A model generated the notes under the pieces. That model saw only the letters and a list, made by a program, of their open reading frames with translations. It made no database searches and was not told the DNA's origin. The position numbers were made by a program, and so were the translations under genes. Shown here in pieces: positions 17,223-26,054 of a stretch of 64,000 bases of DNA (position 1 is the stretch's first letter; each line of letters starts with the position of its first letter). Source of the stretch: Haloarcula halophila (lineage in GTDB: Archaea > Halobacteriota > Halobacteria > Halobacteriales > Haloarculaceae); NCBI RefSeq assembly GCF_029278565.1, contig NZ_CP119559.1, forward strand, positions 1,984,001 to 2,048,000, written 5' to 3'.

Positions 17223-18104
17223 ATGCAGTGGAAAACGGACTGGGGACTCCGGGGACGGATGGTCCTGACGATGTTCTTGCTGTTCGTGCTGTACATCGTC
17301 TTCATCGGGCTCCTCAGTCTCTACTTCACGCGGCTCTCCTCGATCGTCCTCGTCATGGCGCTGTTCATGGGCGCACAGTTCTTCTTCAGCGACAAACTGG
17401 CGCTGTACTCGATGGGTGCCCGCGAGGTCGACCCCGACGAGTACCCCGAACTCCACCGGGCGGTCGAACGCCTCTCCCAGCAGGCCGACCTCCCGAAACC
17501 GAAAGTCGCCGTCGCCGACTCGCGGGTCCCCAACGCCTTCGCTACGGGCCGTTCACAGAAGAGCGCGGCCGTCTGCGTGACGACGGGGATCATGAACACG
17601 CTCGATCAGGAGGAACTGGAGGGAGTCATCGCCCACGAACTCGCTCACGTCAAGAACCGCGACGTGATGGTGATGACCATCGCCTCGTTCCTCTCGACGA
17701 TCGCCTTCCTCATCGTCCGCTGGGGCTGGCTGTTCGCCGGCGGCCGTGACCGGGGCGGCCAGCAGGCCGCGCCGGTGATCGTCGCGATTCTGGCCTCGCT
17801 CGTGGTCTGGGTGATCTCGTTCCTGCTCATCCGGGCGCTCTCCCGGTACCGGGAGTACGCCGCCGACCGCGGGGCTGCGGTCATCACGGGCAAGCCCTCG
17901 GCGCTGGCGACCGCGCTCATGAAGATCGACAGCGGCATGGAAAAAGTCCCCAAGGACGACCTCCGCAGTGAGGCCGAGATGAACGCCTTCTTCATCATCC
18001 CGATCCGGAGTGGCTGGCTGGGACGACTGTTCAGTACCCACCCCTCGACCGAGAAGCGGATCGACCGCCTGCGCGACCTCGAACGGGAACTGGAAGGGCG
18101 CTAG
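17223..18104 (+). CDS. htpX: HtpX-type membrane metalloprotease
   Basis: A 293-residue M48 peptidase. Two hydrophobic helices at the N-terminus (residues 12-60) precede the cytoplasmic zinc site HELAH (about 137-141); the third ligand is the Glu in SRYREYAADRGA. Two more membrane segments lie at about 155-205. HtpX cleaves misfolded membrane proteins and takes part in envelope stress responses. It is followed by pspAB 62 bases downstream, an arrangement known from other archaea that ties HtpX to the Psp membrane-stress network. Confidence 0.95.
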   Translation: MQWKTDWGLRGRMVLTMFLLFVLYIVFIGLLSLYFTRLSSIVLVMALFMGAQFFFSDKLALYSMGAREVDPDEYPELHRAVERLSQQADLPKPKVAVADSRVPNAFATGRSQKSAAVCVTTGIMNTLDQEELEGVIAHELAHVKNRDVMVMTIASFLSTIAFLIVRWGWLFAGGRDRGGQQAAPVIVAILASLVVWVISFLLIRALSRYREYAADRGAAVITGKPSALATALMKIDSGMEKVPKDDLRSEAEMNAFFIIPIRSGWLGRLFSTHPSTEKRIDRLRDLERELEGR

Positions 18105-18166
18105 AGCCGGGTCCCGCGTTCGATGTGGACGAAAACCCCCTTATCCCCGGCAACCGAGGTAGCGGT

Positions 18167-18784
18167 ATGGGACTGCTCGACGGACTCAAAAGCGTCCTCG
18201 GCGTGAAAGCCGAGGCCGACGCCACCCGCGAGGCCGATCCCGACGACCTGTTCGGGATGTCGACGGCCTACATCACGATGGAGGCGGACCTGGGCTACGA
18301 GGCGACCGGGGACGCCGCGCTCTGTTTCGGTGACGTCGACAGCACGGACTTCCGGGACGCCAAACAGGAGGTCCGGGAGATCTTAGACGCCGGTGCCCGG
18401 GAGACCGGCACCGAGGTCGAGTTCACGGCGGACGACCACGGCTACCAGTGGGTCGTCCTCCACGACGACGACTTCGAGGATCTGGTCACCTCGATCCACT
18501 TCGCCGCGGACACGCTCATCGAGCGCCGCTACGGATCGCGGCTGCTCGCGGCGCTGTTCGGCTTCGAGAGCGACCGGAACTTCGACCCGGTCTACTGGGT
18601 GTACTCGTTCCGCCGCGGGGCCTACTACCCGTTCGCCCCGGACCCGGACCGTGACCACGAACGGGATACCACCGCGGAGTTCAAACTGGAGAGCAACCTC
18701 GACGGGGAACTCACCGTCGAGGCCGACAAGGAGTACTGGTATCCGCTGTGGCCCGACCGAGTCGGGAACCACCCGTGGGAGTGA
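18167..18784 (+). CDS. pspAB: PspA-associated protein PspAB
   Basis: A 205-residue soluble protein starting MGLLDGLKSVLGVKAEAD, with FGMSTAYITMEADLGYEATG, DDHGYQWVVLHDDDFEDLV and FRRGAYYPFAP. This matches the PspAB family, known as a partner of HtpX and of PspA/Vipp1-like membrane-stress proteins in archaea and actinobacteria; its biochemical activity is not known. The ATG at 18167 is favoured over one 42 bases upstream because a ccttatccc box lies about 27 bases before it. It is followed after one base by a membrane-protein gene. Confidence 0.88.
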   Translation: MGLLDGLKSVLGVKAEADATREADPDDLFGMSTAYITMEADLGYEATGDAALCFGDVDSTDFRDAKQEVREILDAGARETGTEVEFTADDHGYQWVVLHDDDFEDLVTSIHFAADTLIERRYGSRLLAALFGFESDRNFDPVYWVYSFRRGAYYPFAPDPDRDHERDTTAEFKLESNLDGELTVEADKEYWYPLWPDRVGNHPWE

Positions 18785-18785
18785 G

Positions 18786-19226
18786 ATGAGCGACGCGAGC
18801 CCCACGGTCTACGACCACCTCCGCCCGACGACGGCCGACTATCCGGCGGGTATCTATCGAGTCGTCGGTGTCGGCGACGAGGTCACGCTCCTGCGCGTGA
18901 GCGACGCCGACGGGCGGCGGGCGAACACCGGCGCAGTCGTGACCGTCCCCGCCGACTCGCTCGCGGGCTTCGAGCGGGCCGAGAATCCCGACGGGGACCG
19001 GCGACCGACCGCCATCGTCCGGTCGTCGCTCGACAACCTCTACTGGTCGGCACGGGCGTTCGTCCGGACGCTGGCGAAGCAGCCGCTCCTGTCGGCCGGC
19101 GCGCTCGCGCTCTTGCTCGCCGGCGAGTTCGGACAGGACCTCCTCTCGCTGACGGGGCTCCAGGCCGGCGCGCTCATCGTCGTCGGCGGCCTCGCCCTGA
19201 TCTACGTCGGGAGCGGTCGGCTCTGA
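18786..19226 (+). CDS. membrane protein coupled to pspAB
   Basis: A 146-residue protein. Residues 1-80 are soluble and beta-rich (YRVVGVGDEVTLLRVSDADG; TGAVVTVPADSLAGFE), and residues 93-146 hold two hydrophobic segments (LLSAGALALLLAGEF; AGALIVVGGLALIYVG) ending at the C-terminus. I do not recognise a named family. The start codon comes one base after the pspAB stop, so the gene is almost certainly cotranscribed and translationally coupled with htpX-pspAB. It could be the membrane anchor of that system (inference). Confidence 0.78.
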   Translation: MSDASPTVYDHLRPTTADYPAGIYRVVGVGDEVTLLRVSDADGRRANTGAVVTVPADSLAGFERAENPDGDRRPTAIVRSSLDNLYWSARAFVRTLAKQPLLSAGALALLLAGEFGQDLLSLTGLQAGALIVVGGLALIYVGSGRL

Positions 19227-19240
19227 GGCCGCCGGTCGAA

Positions 19241-19258
19241 CTCCTCTTTCCTTCTAAA
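19241..19258 (+). terminator. pyrimidine/T-rich terminator after the htpX operon
   Basis: The stretch ctcctctttccttctaaa follows the last operon gene by about 14 bases. T-rich runs without a stable hairpin are common archaeal terminators; the match is only moderate. Confidence 0.35.
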
Positions 19259-19359
19259 CCTCCCGATATCGATCCGACCGATCGGGGTTCCGTCCGGCTG
19301 TTTCACTTTCACTCCCCTGTTAACGTGGGTTTATGTGCCACCGGGCGCAACCCACGTCC

Positions 19360-20406
19360 ATGTCCGCAAGTGAGGACCTCGAAGACCTGCCCGGCGTCGG
19401 CCCGGCGACAGCAGAGAAACTCAAAGACAACGGCTTCGACTCCTACCAGGGGATCGCCGTCGCCTCCCCCGGCGAACTGTCGAACACGGCCGACATCGGC
19501 GAGTCGTCGGCCGCCGACATCATCAACGCGGCCCGCGAGGCCGCCGATATCGGCGGGTTCGAGACCGGCTCGACGGTGCTGGAACGGCGCGAACAGATCG
19601 GCAAGCTCTCGTGGGGCGTCGACGAGGTCGACGACCTGCTTGGTGGCGGCGTCGAGACCCAGTCGATCACCGAAGTGTACGGCGAGTTCGGGGCCGGCAA
19701 GTCCCAGGTGACCCACCAGCTGGCCGTCAACGTCCAGCTCCCGGCCGAACACGGCGGGTTGGAGGGCAGCGCCATCTTCATCGACTCCGAGGATACGTTC
19801 CGCCCCGAACGGATCGAACAGATGGTCGACGGCCTGGACGACGCGGTCATCGAGGACACGATGGTCTTCCACGGCATCGCCGAGGAAGGCGAGGCCGACG
19901 CCACGGACGAGGCGCTGTTCGACGCGCTCGTCGACTCCGTCCTCGAGAAGATCCACGTCGCGAAGGCGTTCAACTCCAACCACCAGATCCTGCTGGCCGA
20001 GAAGGCCCAGGAGATCGCCAGCGAGACCCAGGAAGACGAGTTCCCGGTGCGCCTGCTCGCCGTCGACTCTCTGACGGCCCACTTCCGAGCGGAGTACGTC
20101 GGCCGCGGGGAACTCGCCGAACGCCAGCAGAAACTCAACAAACACCTCCACGACCTGATGCGCGTCGGTGACCTCAACAACACCGCCGTCGTCGTCACCA
20201 ACCAGGTCGCCTCCAACCCCGACTCGTTCTTCGGTGACCCGACCCAGCCCATCGGCGGGAACATCCTGGGTCACACGTCGACGTTCCGGATGTACCTCCG
20301 GAAGTCCAAGGGGAACAAACGCATCGTCAAACTGGTCGACGCGCCGAACCTCCCGGACGGCGAGGGCGTCATGCGCGTCGAGGAAGGCGGCCTGATGAAC
20401 GAGTAA
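19360..20406 (+). CDS. radA: DNA recombinase RadA
   Basis: A 348-residue archaeal RecA/Rad51 homologue that forms filaments on single-stranded DNA and catalyses strand exchange in homologous recombination. The N-terminal helix-hairpin-helix domain ([20 protein letters not shown]) is followed by the ATPase core with Walker A GEFGAGKS (about 108-115), Walker B LLAVDSL and the [13 protein letters not shown] region that contacts DNA. Full length, with no intein. The ATG at 19360 is supported by a gtttatgtg box at 19328-19336; the upstream in-frame ATG lies inside that box. Confidence 0.97.
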   Translation: MSASEDLEDLPGVGPATAEKLKDNGFDSYQGIAVASPGELSNTADIGESSAADIINAAREAADIGGFETGSTVLERREQIGKLSWGVDEVDDLLGGGVETQSITEVYGEFGAGKSQVTHQLAVNVQLPAEHGGLEGSAIFIDSEDTFRPERIEQMVDGLDDAVIEDTMVFHGIAEEGEADATDEALFDALVDSVLEKIHVAKAFNSNHQILLAEKAQEIASETQEDEFPVRLLAVDSLTAHFRAEYVGRGELAERQQKLNKHLHDLMRVGDLNNTAVVVTNQVASNPDSFFGDPTQPIGGNILGHTSTFRMYLRKSKGNKRIVKLVDAPNLPDGEGVMRVEEGGLMNE

Positions 20407-20425
20407 GGTCGTCGGCAGCCAGGTG

Positions 20426-20435
20426 CTATTTTTAC
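20426..20435 (+). promoter_or_regulatory. TATA-like box of the PAS histidine kinase
   Basis: The AT-rich ctatttttac lies 22-31 bases before the GTG at 20457 and supports leaderless initiation at that codon. Confidence 0.5.
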
Positions 20436-20456
20436 TTCTGGTGTGTATGGGCACGT

Positions 20457-21494
20457 GTGAGCGACGACCTGGGAACAGCTGATCGGCTTGCAGCGGCAGT
20501 GTTCGACGAGATACCCGATCAGCTTGCGGTCCTGGACGCCGACGGAACGATCCTGGCGACGAACCGATCCTGGCGAGAGTTCGGGCTCGACAACGGACTC
20601 GAAGTGGGTGGTGACATGGTCGGGGTCGACTACCTCGACGTCTGCCGGCGCTCCGACGACGAGACGGCGACCGCCGCCGTCGAGGGGATCGAGGCGGTCG
20701 TCGACGGCGGGATGACGGAGTTCTCCTTCGAGTATCCCTGTCACTCCCCGGACAAACAACTGTGGTTCAGGATGCGTGTGACGGCCTTTACCTTCGACGA
20801 GGAGGAACGCGTCCTCATCAGTCACACTGATATCACCGACCGTCACCTGGCTGAACAGGAGGTCAGCGACCGCAACGACACGCTGGAGCTGGTCGCGGGT
20901 ATCCTCAGCCACGACCTCCAGAACCCGCTGTCGGTAGCGCTCGCCCGTTCCGAGATGGTCGAGGACGACGCGCACGCGCCGGTGATCGAGCGCTCGCTCG
21001 AACGGATGAAAGACATCATCGACGACGCGCTCCTGATTGCCCGCAAGAGCGACCTCGACACGCTCGAACCCGTCGACCTCGAAACCTGTGGCTGGGCCGC
21101 CTGGTCCCACGTCACGACCGATGCCGGGACGCTCCAGGTCGAATCGGATGCGACGATCATGGCCGACGCGTCACTGCTGACGCAACTCCTGGAGAACCTC
21201 TTCCGGAACGCGCTCGACCACGCCGGCCCGGACGTGACCGTTACGCTTAGCCACCACGAGGACGGCTTCGCCGTGAGCGACGACGGACCCGGCGTGCCAC
21301 CCGACGAGCGCGAGCAGATCCTCGAAGACGGGTTCACCACGGACAAACAGGGCGGTGGCACCGGACTGGGGCTCACGATCGTCCAACAGGTCGCGGAGGC
21401 CCATGGCTGGGAACTCCAGGTCGGTCAGAGCCCCGATGGGGGTGCGACGTTCTCCCTCACTGGCGTGGCGCGCGTCCCGGCGACAGAGACGTGA
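20457..21494 (+). CDS. PAS-domain sensor histidine kinase
   Basis: A 345-residue soluble kinase. A PAS domain (about 10-130) begins DQLAVLDADGTILATNRSW. The HisKA H-box is GILSHDLQNPLSVAL with phospho-acceptor His152. The ATP-binding domain has N-box QLLENLFRNALDHA, G1 DDGPGVP and G2 GGGTGLGL. No membrane segment is present, so it senses a cytoplasmic signal. No response regulator gene is adjacent, which is common for haloarchaeal orphan kinases. The GTG start fits the upstream TATA-like box. Confidence 0.92.
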   Translation: MSDDLGTADRLAAAVFDEIPDQLAVLDADGTILATNRSWREFGLDNGLEVGGDMVGVDYLDVCRRSDDETATAAVEGIEAVVDGGMTEFSFEYPCHSPDKQLWFRMRVTAFTFDEEERVLISHTDITDRHLAEQEVSDRNDTLELVAGILSHDLQNPLSVALARSEMVEDDAHAPVIERSLERMKDIIDDALLIARKSDLDTLEPVDLETCGWAAWSHVTTDAGTLQVESDATIMADASLLTQLLENLFRNALDHAGPDVTVTLSHHEDGFAVSDDGPGVPPDEREQILEDGFTTDKQGGGTGLGLTIVQQVAEAHGWELQVGQSPDGGATFSLTGVARVPATET

Positions 21495-21795
21495 CCGTGT
21501 GACCCGTCCCCGAACCCCTTCGTTTCATCTCGAACCGGTCGCCGTCCGGCGTCTTTCGTCCGTCTGACGCACCGGAGTGAAAGTAGTCATCATGGGAGGA
21601 AACCGCAGGACGGCGGTACATCTCCTGACGAAACAAGGGGGTTATCGACGAGAACCGGGAGACGTGACGGGGATCAGACGAGTTGAGTGCGAGTCGCGTC
21701 TCGCCTGCAGATTCCGGTCGCGGCGGGCACAGCGGCTCGGGTGTCAGCCACCACTCCCTGCCGGGTGTCGCGGGCCGGCGATGGACCGTCCTCGG
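21495..21795. other. gap between kinase and aldo-keto reductase
   Basis: About 300 bases between two convergent genes. I found no convincing gene, RNA or hairpin. Open frames here are short, Arg-rich and read on into antisense of the reductase. It probably contains only 3' untranslated sequences. Confidence 0.5.
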
Positions 21796-22848
21796 TTAGT
21801 CGCCCGCCGATTTCATCCCGGTTCCCTCCAGGTCTTCGCCGCCGACAGAGGACCGCAGGGCGTCCATCCCGTCGTCGCGGTCGATGCCGAAGTTGTCGGC
21901 GGACAGTTCCTGGACCCGGTCGAACTCCGCGTCGCTGAGCGGCGGGGTATCGGGCGCGCCGGCCCACTCGTCGATGTCGGCGGTCGTCCGGAACGTCGGC
22001 GTGACCGAGGCCACCTCGTCGTGGGCCAGCAGCCACTGGATGGCGGCCTGGCCCATCGTGCGCTCGCCGTCACGTTCCAAGAACCGGATGGACTCTACTT
22101 TCTCCCAGCCGGTCTCGTACCACTCGTCGGGCCGGTGGGCGCGGTGGTCACCCTTCCCCAGTTCGGTCTCGGGCGTGACCTGCTCGTTCAACAGTCCCGA
22201 GGAGTGGGGGACCCGAGCGATGATCGAGGTGTCGGCCCCGTGTTCGCGGATCGTCTCGACGAAGTGTCGACCCGGCGTCTGCTCGAAGAGGTTGAAGACG
22301 GTCTGGAGAGCGTCGAACTCGTTGGCGACGGCGGCGTCGCCCTCGGCCAACCAGCCGATCGAAGGGCCGAGCGCCCAGCCGATGGCCTCGACTTTCCCCT
22401 GTTCGCGGAGTTCGTCCAGGGCTTCGAGAACGTCCTCGTCGACCTCCTCGACGTTGGCGTTGTGGAGCATCAGCAGGTCGACGTACTCCATGTCCAGGCG
22501 CTCCAGCGAGCGGTCGGTCGCCGTGTGGATCCACTCGGGGGTAACCTTCTTGGGGAGTTCGCCGTGGCCGGCCTGTGGGTTGTTGTAGAAGTCGTAGCCG
22601 ATCTTCGTACTGACGGCCACCTCGTCCCGGCGGTCGGCGAGTGCCTCGCCGACGATCTCCTCGCTGTCACCGTGGCCGTAGACGTCTCCAGTATCGAAGT
22701 AGCTCACGCCCTGCTCGACGGCGTGGTCGATCATCGCGACGGCGTCCTCGCGTGTCCGGTCGCCCCACCAGTCGGTTCCGACGACCCAGGCACCGAAACC
22801 GACCTGGGAGACCTCGACGTCAGTCGTCCCGAGCGTGTCGTATTTCAT
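21796..22848 (-). CDS. aldo/keto reductase
   Basis: A 350-residue NAD(P)H-dependent oxidoreductase of the aldo-keto reductase family (YajO/General stress protein 69-like). The catalytic tetrad is visible: Asp52 and Tyr57 in FDTGDVYGHG, Lys82 in VSTKIGYDF and His129 in LLMLHNAN. LGTTDVEVSQVGFGAWVVG is the usual N-terminus and fixes the start. It probably reduces small aldehydes or ketones; the physiological substrate is unknown. It stands alone downstream of the CPBP gene, with 25 bases between them on the same strand. Confidence 0.92.
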   Translation of the reverse strand: MKYDTLGTTDVEVSQVGFGAWVVGTDWWGDRTREDAVAMIDHAVEQGVSYFDTGDVYGHGDSEEIVGEALADRRDEVAVSTKIGYDFYNNPQAGHGELPKKVTPEWIHTATDRSLERLDMEYVDLLMLHNANVEEVDEDVLEALDELREQGKVEAIGWALGPSIGWLAEGDAAVANEFDALQTVFNLFEQTPGRHFVETIREHGADTSIIARVPHSSGLLNEQVTPETELGKGDHRAHRPDEWYETGWEKVESIRFLERDGERTMGQAAIQWLLAHDEVASVTPTFRTTADIDEWAGAPDTPPLSDAEFDRVQELSADNFGIDRDDGMDALRSSVGGEDLEGTGMKSAGD

Positions 22849-22873
22849 AGCCGGGCGTTGGGCCGCAGGACAC

Positions 22874-23890
22874 TTATCGCTCGTGGTTCTCCCGGATCGC
22901 GTACCGCAGCGTCGGGATCGCGATGGCCTCGCGGACGGCGACGTCGCCGTACTCCCGGCCGACCCACCAGGCGAGTGCAAGCGTCCCGAGCAGGAGGCCG
23001 ACGAGCGCGATCAGCCCGCCCTCGGGGCCGAACGAACCGCCGGTCAGGACCGCCGAACCGGTCGCCCGCGTCCCGACCAGCGCCGCGCCCGTCCGCAGGC
23101 CGCTGACCGGGAACCCGTACAGCCCGAGGGTGAAGTTCCAGGCGACGTGGAACCCACAGGCGATCCCCAGCCGCCCAGTCAGGACGTAACACCCGCCCAG
23201 GAGGACACCGTACAGCGTGATGTTCGCGACGCTGAGCAGCGAGGAACTGGGGTTGGCCGCGTGCAGGACCCCGAACAGGACGCCGGTCGCGACCGTCGTG
23301 ACGACGACCGCGCGCCACTTCCCGAGGGTCCCGGCCAGTCCCTCGGCAGCGTTGGTCAGCAGGTAGCCCCGGACGACGATCTCCTCGGCGGAGGCCTGGA
23401 CGATGAAAAACAACCCGAGGAGCGCGAGCCGCTCGACCGCTCCCAGCGGCCCGAACGCGAAGGTGTCGGAGGGGCCGGTCACGAGGAGACCGGTCACCGT
23501 CAGGAGGCCGGTCGCGAGTTGCCCGAGGAGAAACAGTGTCGGGAGTCCGATCCCCAGCCCGAGGCCGAAGGCGGCGTCACGCCACCACTGGCGGTCGAAC
23601 CCCAGCCCGTAGTCCGAGAGGTGGCGCCGGTCGAGCAGATAGCCGACACCGACCGCGATGGCGGTGAGCCCGGCGTAGACGGCGATCTGTCGGACAGCGA
23701 CGTAGGTCGCCCGGAGTCCCGGACCGAACGAAGCCGGATTCACCAGCTGTGAGAGGGTGCCGGCGAAGACGATCGCACCGAACGCGGCCACGAAGAACCA
23801 GAGGACGACCCGCCAGAGCGCCCGCAAGCGCTTCTCGCGTGGGTTGATCATGTAGCCGCGGATCTCCATGATGAAATCCGACCTGACCAT
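22874..23890 (-). CDS. CPBP-family intramembrane metalloprotease
   Basis: A 338-residue protein with about eight hydrophobic segments. Motifs of the CPBP/Rce1 (CAAX protease) family are complete: EE169-170 with Arg174 (SAEEIVVRGYLL), His210 (FGVLHAANPS) and His248/Asn252 (GFHVAWNF). Such enzymes cleave within or near membranes and process peptides or prenylated proteins; the substrate is unknown. A cttatact box (agtataag on the coding strand) at 23911-23918 is about 25 bases before the ATG, supporting this start. Confidence 0.9.
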   Translation of the reverse strand: MVRSDFIMEIRGYMINPREKRLRALWRVVLWFFVAAFGAIVFAGTLSQLVNPASFGPGLRATYVAVRQIAVYAGLTAIAVGVGYLLDRRHLSDYGLGFDRQWWRDAAFGLGLGIGLPTLFLLGQLATGLLTVTGLLVTGPSDTFAFGPLGAVERLALLGLFFIVQASAEEIVVRGYLLTNAAEGLAGTLGKWRAVVVTTVATGVLFGVLHAANPSSSLLSVANITLYGVLLGGCYVLTGRLGIACGFHVAWNFTLGLYGFPVSGLRTGAALVGTRATGSAVLTGGSFGPEGGLIALVGLLLGTLALAWWVGREYGDVAVREAIAIPTLRYAIRENHER

Positions 23891-24031
23891 ACCGGGTGGT
23901 CGGTCGCCCGGCTCTTATACTGTCGGCAGAAACGCCGAGAAACTGTGTGAGACGCTGTCGTAACACCGGTGTCACCGGGTACCGAACTGGTAACGGAAAC
24001 CCATATCTGCGACCGTACCGATTGCTCGTCT

Positions 24032-24931
24032 ATGACGAAACGCCACGTCTCGCTGCCGCCGGCCGCCGAGGAGGGGCTCCGGAGTTTCATCCAGGAGGTC
24101 GACGAGCGACTGTCGAGCGAGGAGGATACCTGCGACGTGGTCACCGACGTCCTGGTCGATCTCCACGGTGATCGGGACGCCTACGAGCGCTGGCAGTCCG
24201 GCGGCGACGTCTCGCCGGCCGAACGCGTTCGACTCCAGGGATACGACCCGTGTAACACCACACTGGAGAGCGAGTACTACGCGGAGAAAGACGAGGAGAA
24301 GTTCAAACGCTCGAAACACCTCCAGTGGCTCTGGCGCCAGTTCGACGCCACCCCGATGGCCGACAACGTCGAGTTCGCCCTGCGGTTCCGGCGGATGCTC
24401 GCCGACCACCTCTTCGAGTCCTGTGGCGACGACTGCCGCTTTTTCAAGGGGATCTCTTTCACCTACGGCCACAACATCGAGGTCGGCGACAACGTCGTCA
24501 TCCACGACGACGTCCACCTCGACGACCGCGGAAAGCTCACCATCGGCGATCGGGTCTCGATTTCGGACGACACACACGTCTACAGCCACGACCACGACGC
24601 GGTCGACCAGACTCATATCGACAACTTCCACACGATCATCGAGGACGACGTACGCCTGACCTACGACTCGATGGTCCGGGCCGGTGTCCGTGTCGGCGAG
24701 AACGCGATCCTGGCCGCCAAATCGATCGCCGGCAAGGACATCCCCGCCCACCACATCGCCGCCGGCACGCCCGCGAAGTCGATTGCGGTCAAAGACGGGT
24801 GGGAGTCCGTCGCAGCCCCCCTCGACGACGCCAACGTCGATCGTCGCAGCGACCGGGAACTCGACTACGACCTCCCGGACAACCTCGACGTCTTCGACGA
24901 GTTCCAGCGCGATCTGACGCCGCCGGAGTGA
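24032..24931 (+). CDS. left-handed beta-helix acyltransferase
   Basis: A 299-residue protein. The N-terminal half is helical and charged, and the C-terminal half has hexapeptide repeats (NIEVGDNVVIHDDVHLDDRG; LTIGDRVSISDDTHVYSHDH; GVRVGENAILAAKSIAGKDI) ending AAGTPAKSIAVKDGW, as in trimeric maltose/galactoside O-acetyltransferases of the LbH family. It probably transfers an acetyl or other acyl group from CoA to a sugar. An accatatctg box at 23999-24008 fits leaderless initiation at 24032. No sugar cluster is near. Confidence 0.85.
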   Translation: MTKRHVSLPPAAEEGLRSFIQEVDERLSSEEDTCDVVTDVLVDLHGDRDAYERWQSGGDVSPAERVRLQGYDPCNTTLESEYYAEKDEEKFKRSKHLQWLWRQFDATPMADNVEFALRFRRMLADHLFESCGDDCRFFKGISFTYGHNIEVGDNVVIHDDVHLDDRGKLTIGDRVSISDDTHVYSHDHDAVDQTHIDNFHTIIEDDVRLTYDSMVRAGVRVGENAILAAKSIAGKDIPAHHIAAGTPAKSIAVKDGWESVAAPLDDANVDRRSDRELDYDLPDNLDVFDEFQRDLTPPE

Positions 24932-25007
24932 CCCGTCCCCCGTCTGAGTATCATATCTGATATTCAGGGCCGAACACCGAAGTGATCGCCGCCCGTTCTA
25001 TCGTGGT

Positions 25008-25271
25008 ATGCAACTGTGGGGCTGGCTCATCGCGTACGTGGTCACGTTCGGGCTCGTGCAACTCCTCCTGTACCACTACTTCCAGCACCGCGGTACGTCG
25101 AGTGAGTCCCCCGAGTCGACGCCGGCCGGCGCCGGTCACGGAAGCGCCCCGGTCGAACCGGAGGGGGGATCGGTGTCGGGCGAGGTTGTGCCCTGCCCCG
25201 AGTGTGGGACCCGCAACGACGGCCACCGGATGATCCGGTACTGCCGGTCCTGTGCGGCCTCGCTCCAATAG
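25008..25271 (+). CDS. membrane-anchored zinc-ribbon protein
   Basis: An 87-residue protein with one N-terminal membrane helix (WGWLIAYVVTFGLVQLLLYH) then a polar linker and a C-terminal zinc ribbon with CPEC (63/66) and CRSC (79/82). This layout matches small haloarchaeal proteins that I recall as DUF7577-like. Function unknown; it is likely an adaptor at the cytoplasmic face of the membrane. It is followed 30 bases downstream by the Nmad3-like gene on the same strand. Confidence 0.78.
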   Translation: MQLWGWLIAYVVTFGLVQLLLYHYFQHRGTSSESPESTPAGAGHGSAPVEPEGGSVSGEVVPCPECGTRNDGHRMIRYCRSCAASLQ

Positions 25272-25301
25272 GCACTTGCTCGACCGTCCCGAACTACGCC
25301 C

Positions 25302-26021
25302 ATGCGCAGCGTCGCCATCAACGTCGGGGCCAACACCAACGAACCCGGCTTCCGCGGTCCCGTGTTCCCCGACGGCTCCTTCGAGTATATCCCGATTCCC
25401 GAGTCCGAGCCGACGGCCGAACCCGTCCCGACCTACGCCGACCTCGACCTGGAGACGGACGTCTCCGCGGTCGCCGACCGGCCGGTCCACTTCGACCCGG
25501 AGTTCCCCGAAGCCGGCGGTGACCGCTATACCTACGGTGACGAACACGGGGTGAAAGCCGGGCCGCTCTCGGAACTGTCGGCCGGCGACTACCTCTTCTT
25601 CTACGCGACGCTCTCGACGGTCGGCGAGGGGGCGGTCTGGGCACCGCCCGAGTGGGGTGCTTACGTCGTCGGTCACTTCTGTCTGGCCCGTGACGCGGTG
25701 ACCGGCGAGGGCTACCGGGAGCTGTCCGCCGAGGAACAGGCCGTCTTCGACTCCAACGCCCACGTCAAACGTGAGTCCGTCGACGCCCGGGTCCTCGTGT
25801 TGGGGGACCCGGCGGCGTCGCAACTCTACGAGACGGTCGTCCCGCTCTCGACACCCGACGGCGGCACCGAGGCGAACCACCTCGTCACGGACCTGTCCTC
25901 GGACTCGGGGAAGGGGCCGTGGTGGCGTCGTCCCATGCGGTTCGACGAAGCCGGCACCGAGCGACTGTTGGCGCTGGCGACTGCTCCGCCGGCGAGCGCA
26001 GCAGGTGAAACAGGCGAATGA
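25302..26021 (+). CDS. Nmad3-like putative nucleotide-modification protein
   Basis: A 239-residue protein. The N-terminus MRSVAINVGANTNEPGFRGP continuing VFPDGSFEYIPIPE closely follows the signature of the Nmad3 family (nucleotide modification associated domain 3), whose members begin with a G...P-(I/V)-(F/L)-PDG...PIPE element and are found with DNA hypermodification genes of phages and mobile elements. Other family-like parts are GDYLFFYATLS and YVVGHFCLARD. The assignment rests on pattern memory. No thymidine/pyrimidine hypermodification enzyme is adjacent; the next gene downstream is a KaiC-like ATPase, 33 bases away. Confidence 0.65.
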   Translation: MRSVAINVGANTNEPGFRGPVFPDGSFEYIPIPESEPTAEPVPTYADLDLETDVSAVADRPVHFDPEFPEAGGDRYTYGDEHGVKAGPLSELSAGDYLFFYATLSTVGEGAVWAPPEWGAYVVGHFCLARDAVTGEGYRELSAEEQAVFDSNAHVKRESVDARVLVLGDPAASQLYETVVPLSTPDGGTEANHLVTDLSSDSGKGPWWRRPMRFDEAGTERLLALATAPPASAAGETGE

Positions 26022-26054
26022 GTTATCACCACTGAGAACAGAACGTGAAAGCAT

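Noticed and set aside
21577-23106. A 509-codon plus-strand frame starting in the gap before the aldo-keto reductase
   Set aside because: Apart from the first 30 codons it is antisense to the reductase; the start MKVVIMGGNRRTAV looks protein-like by chance but leads into non-protein-like sequence.
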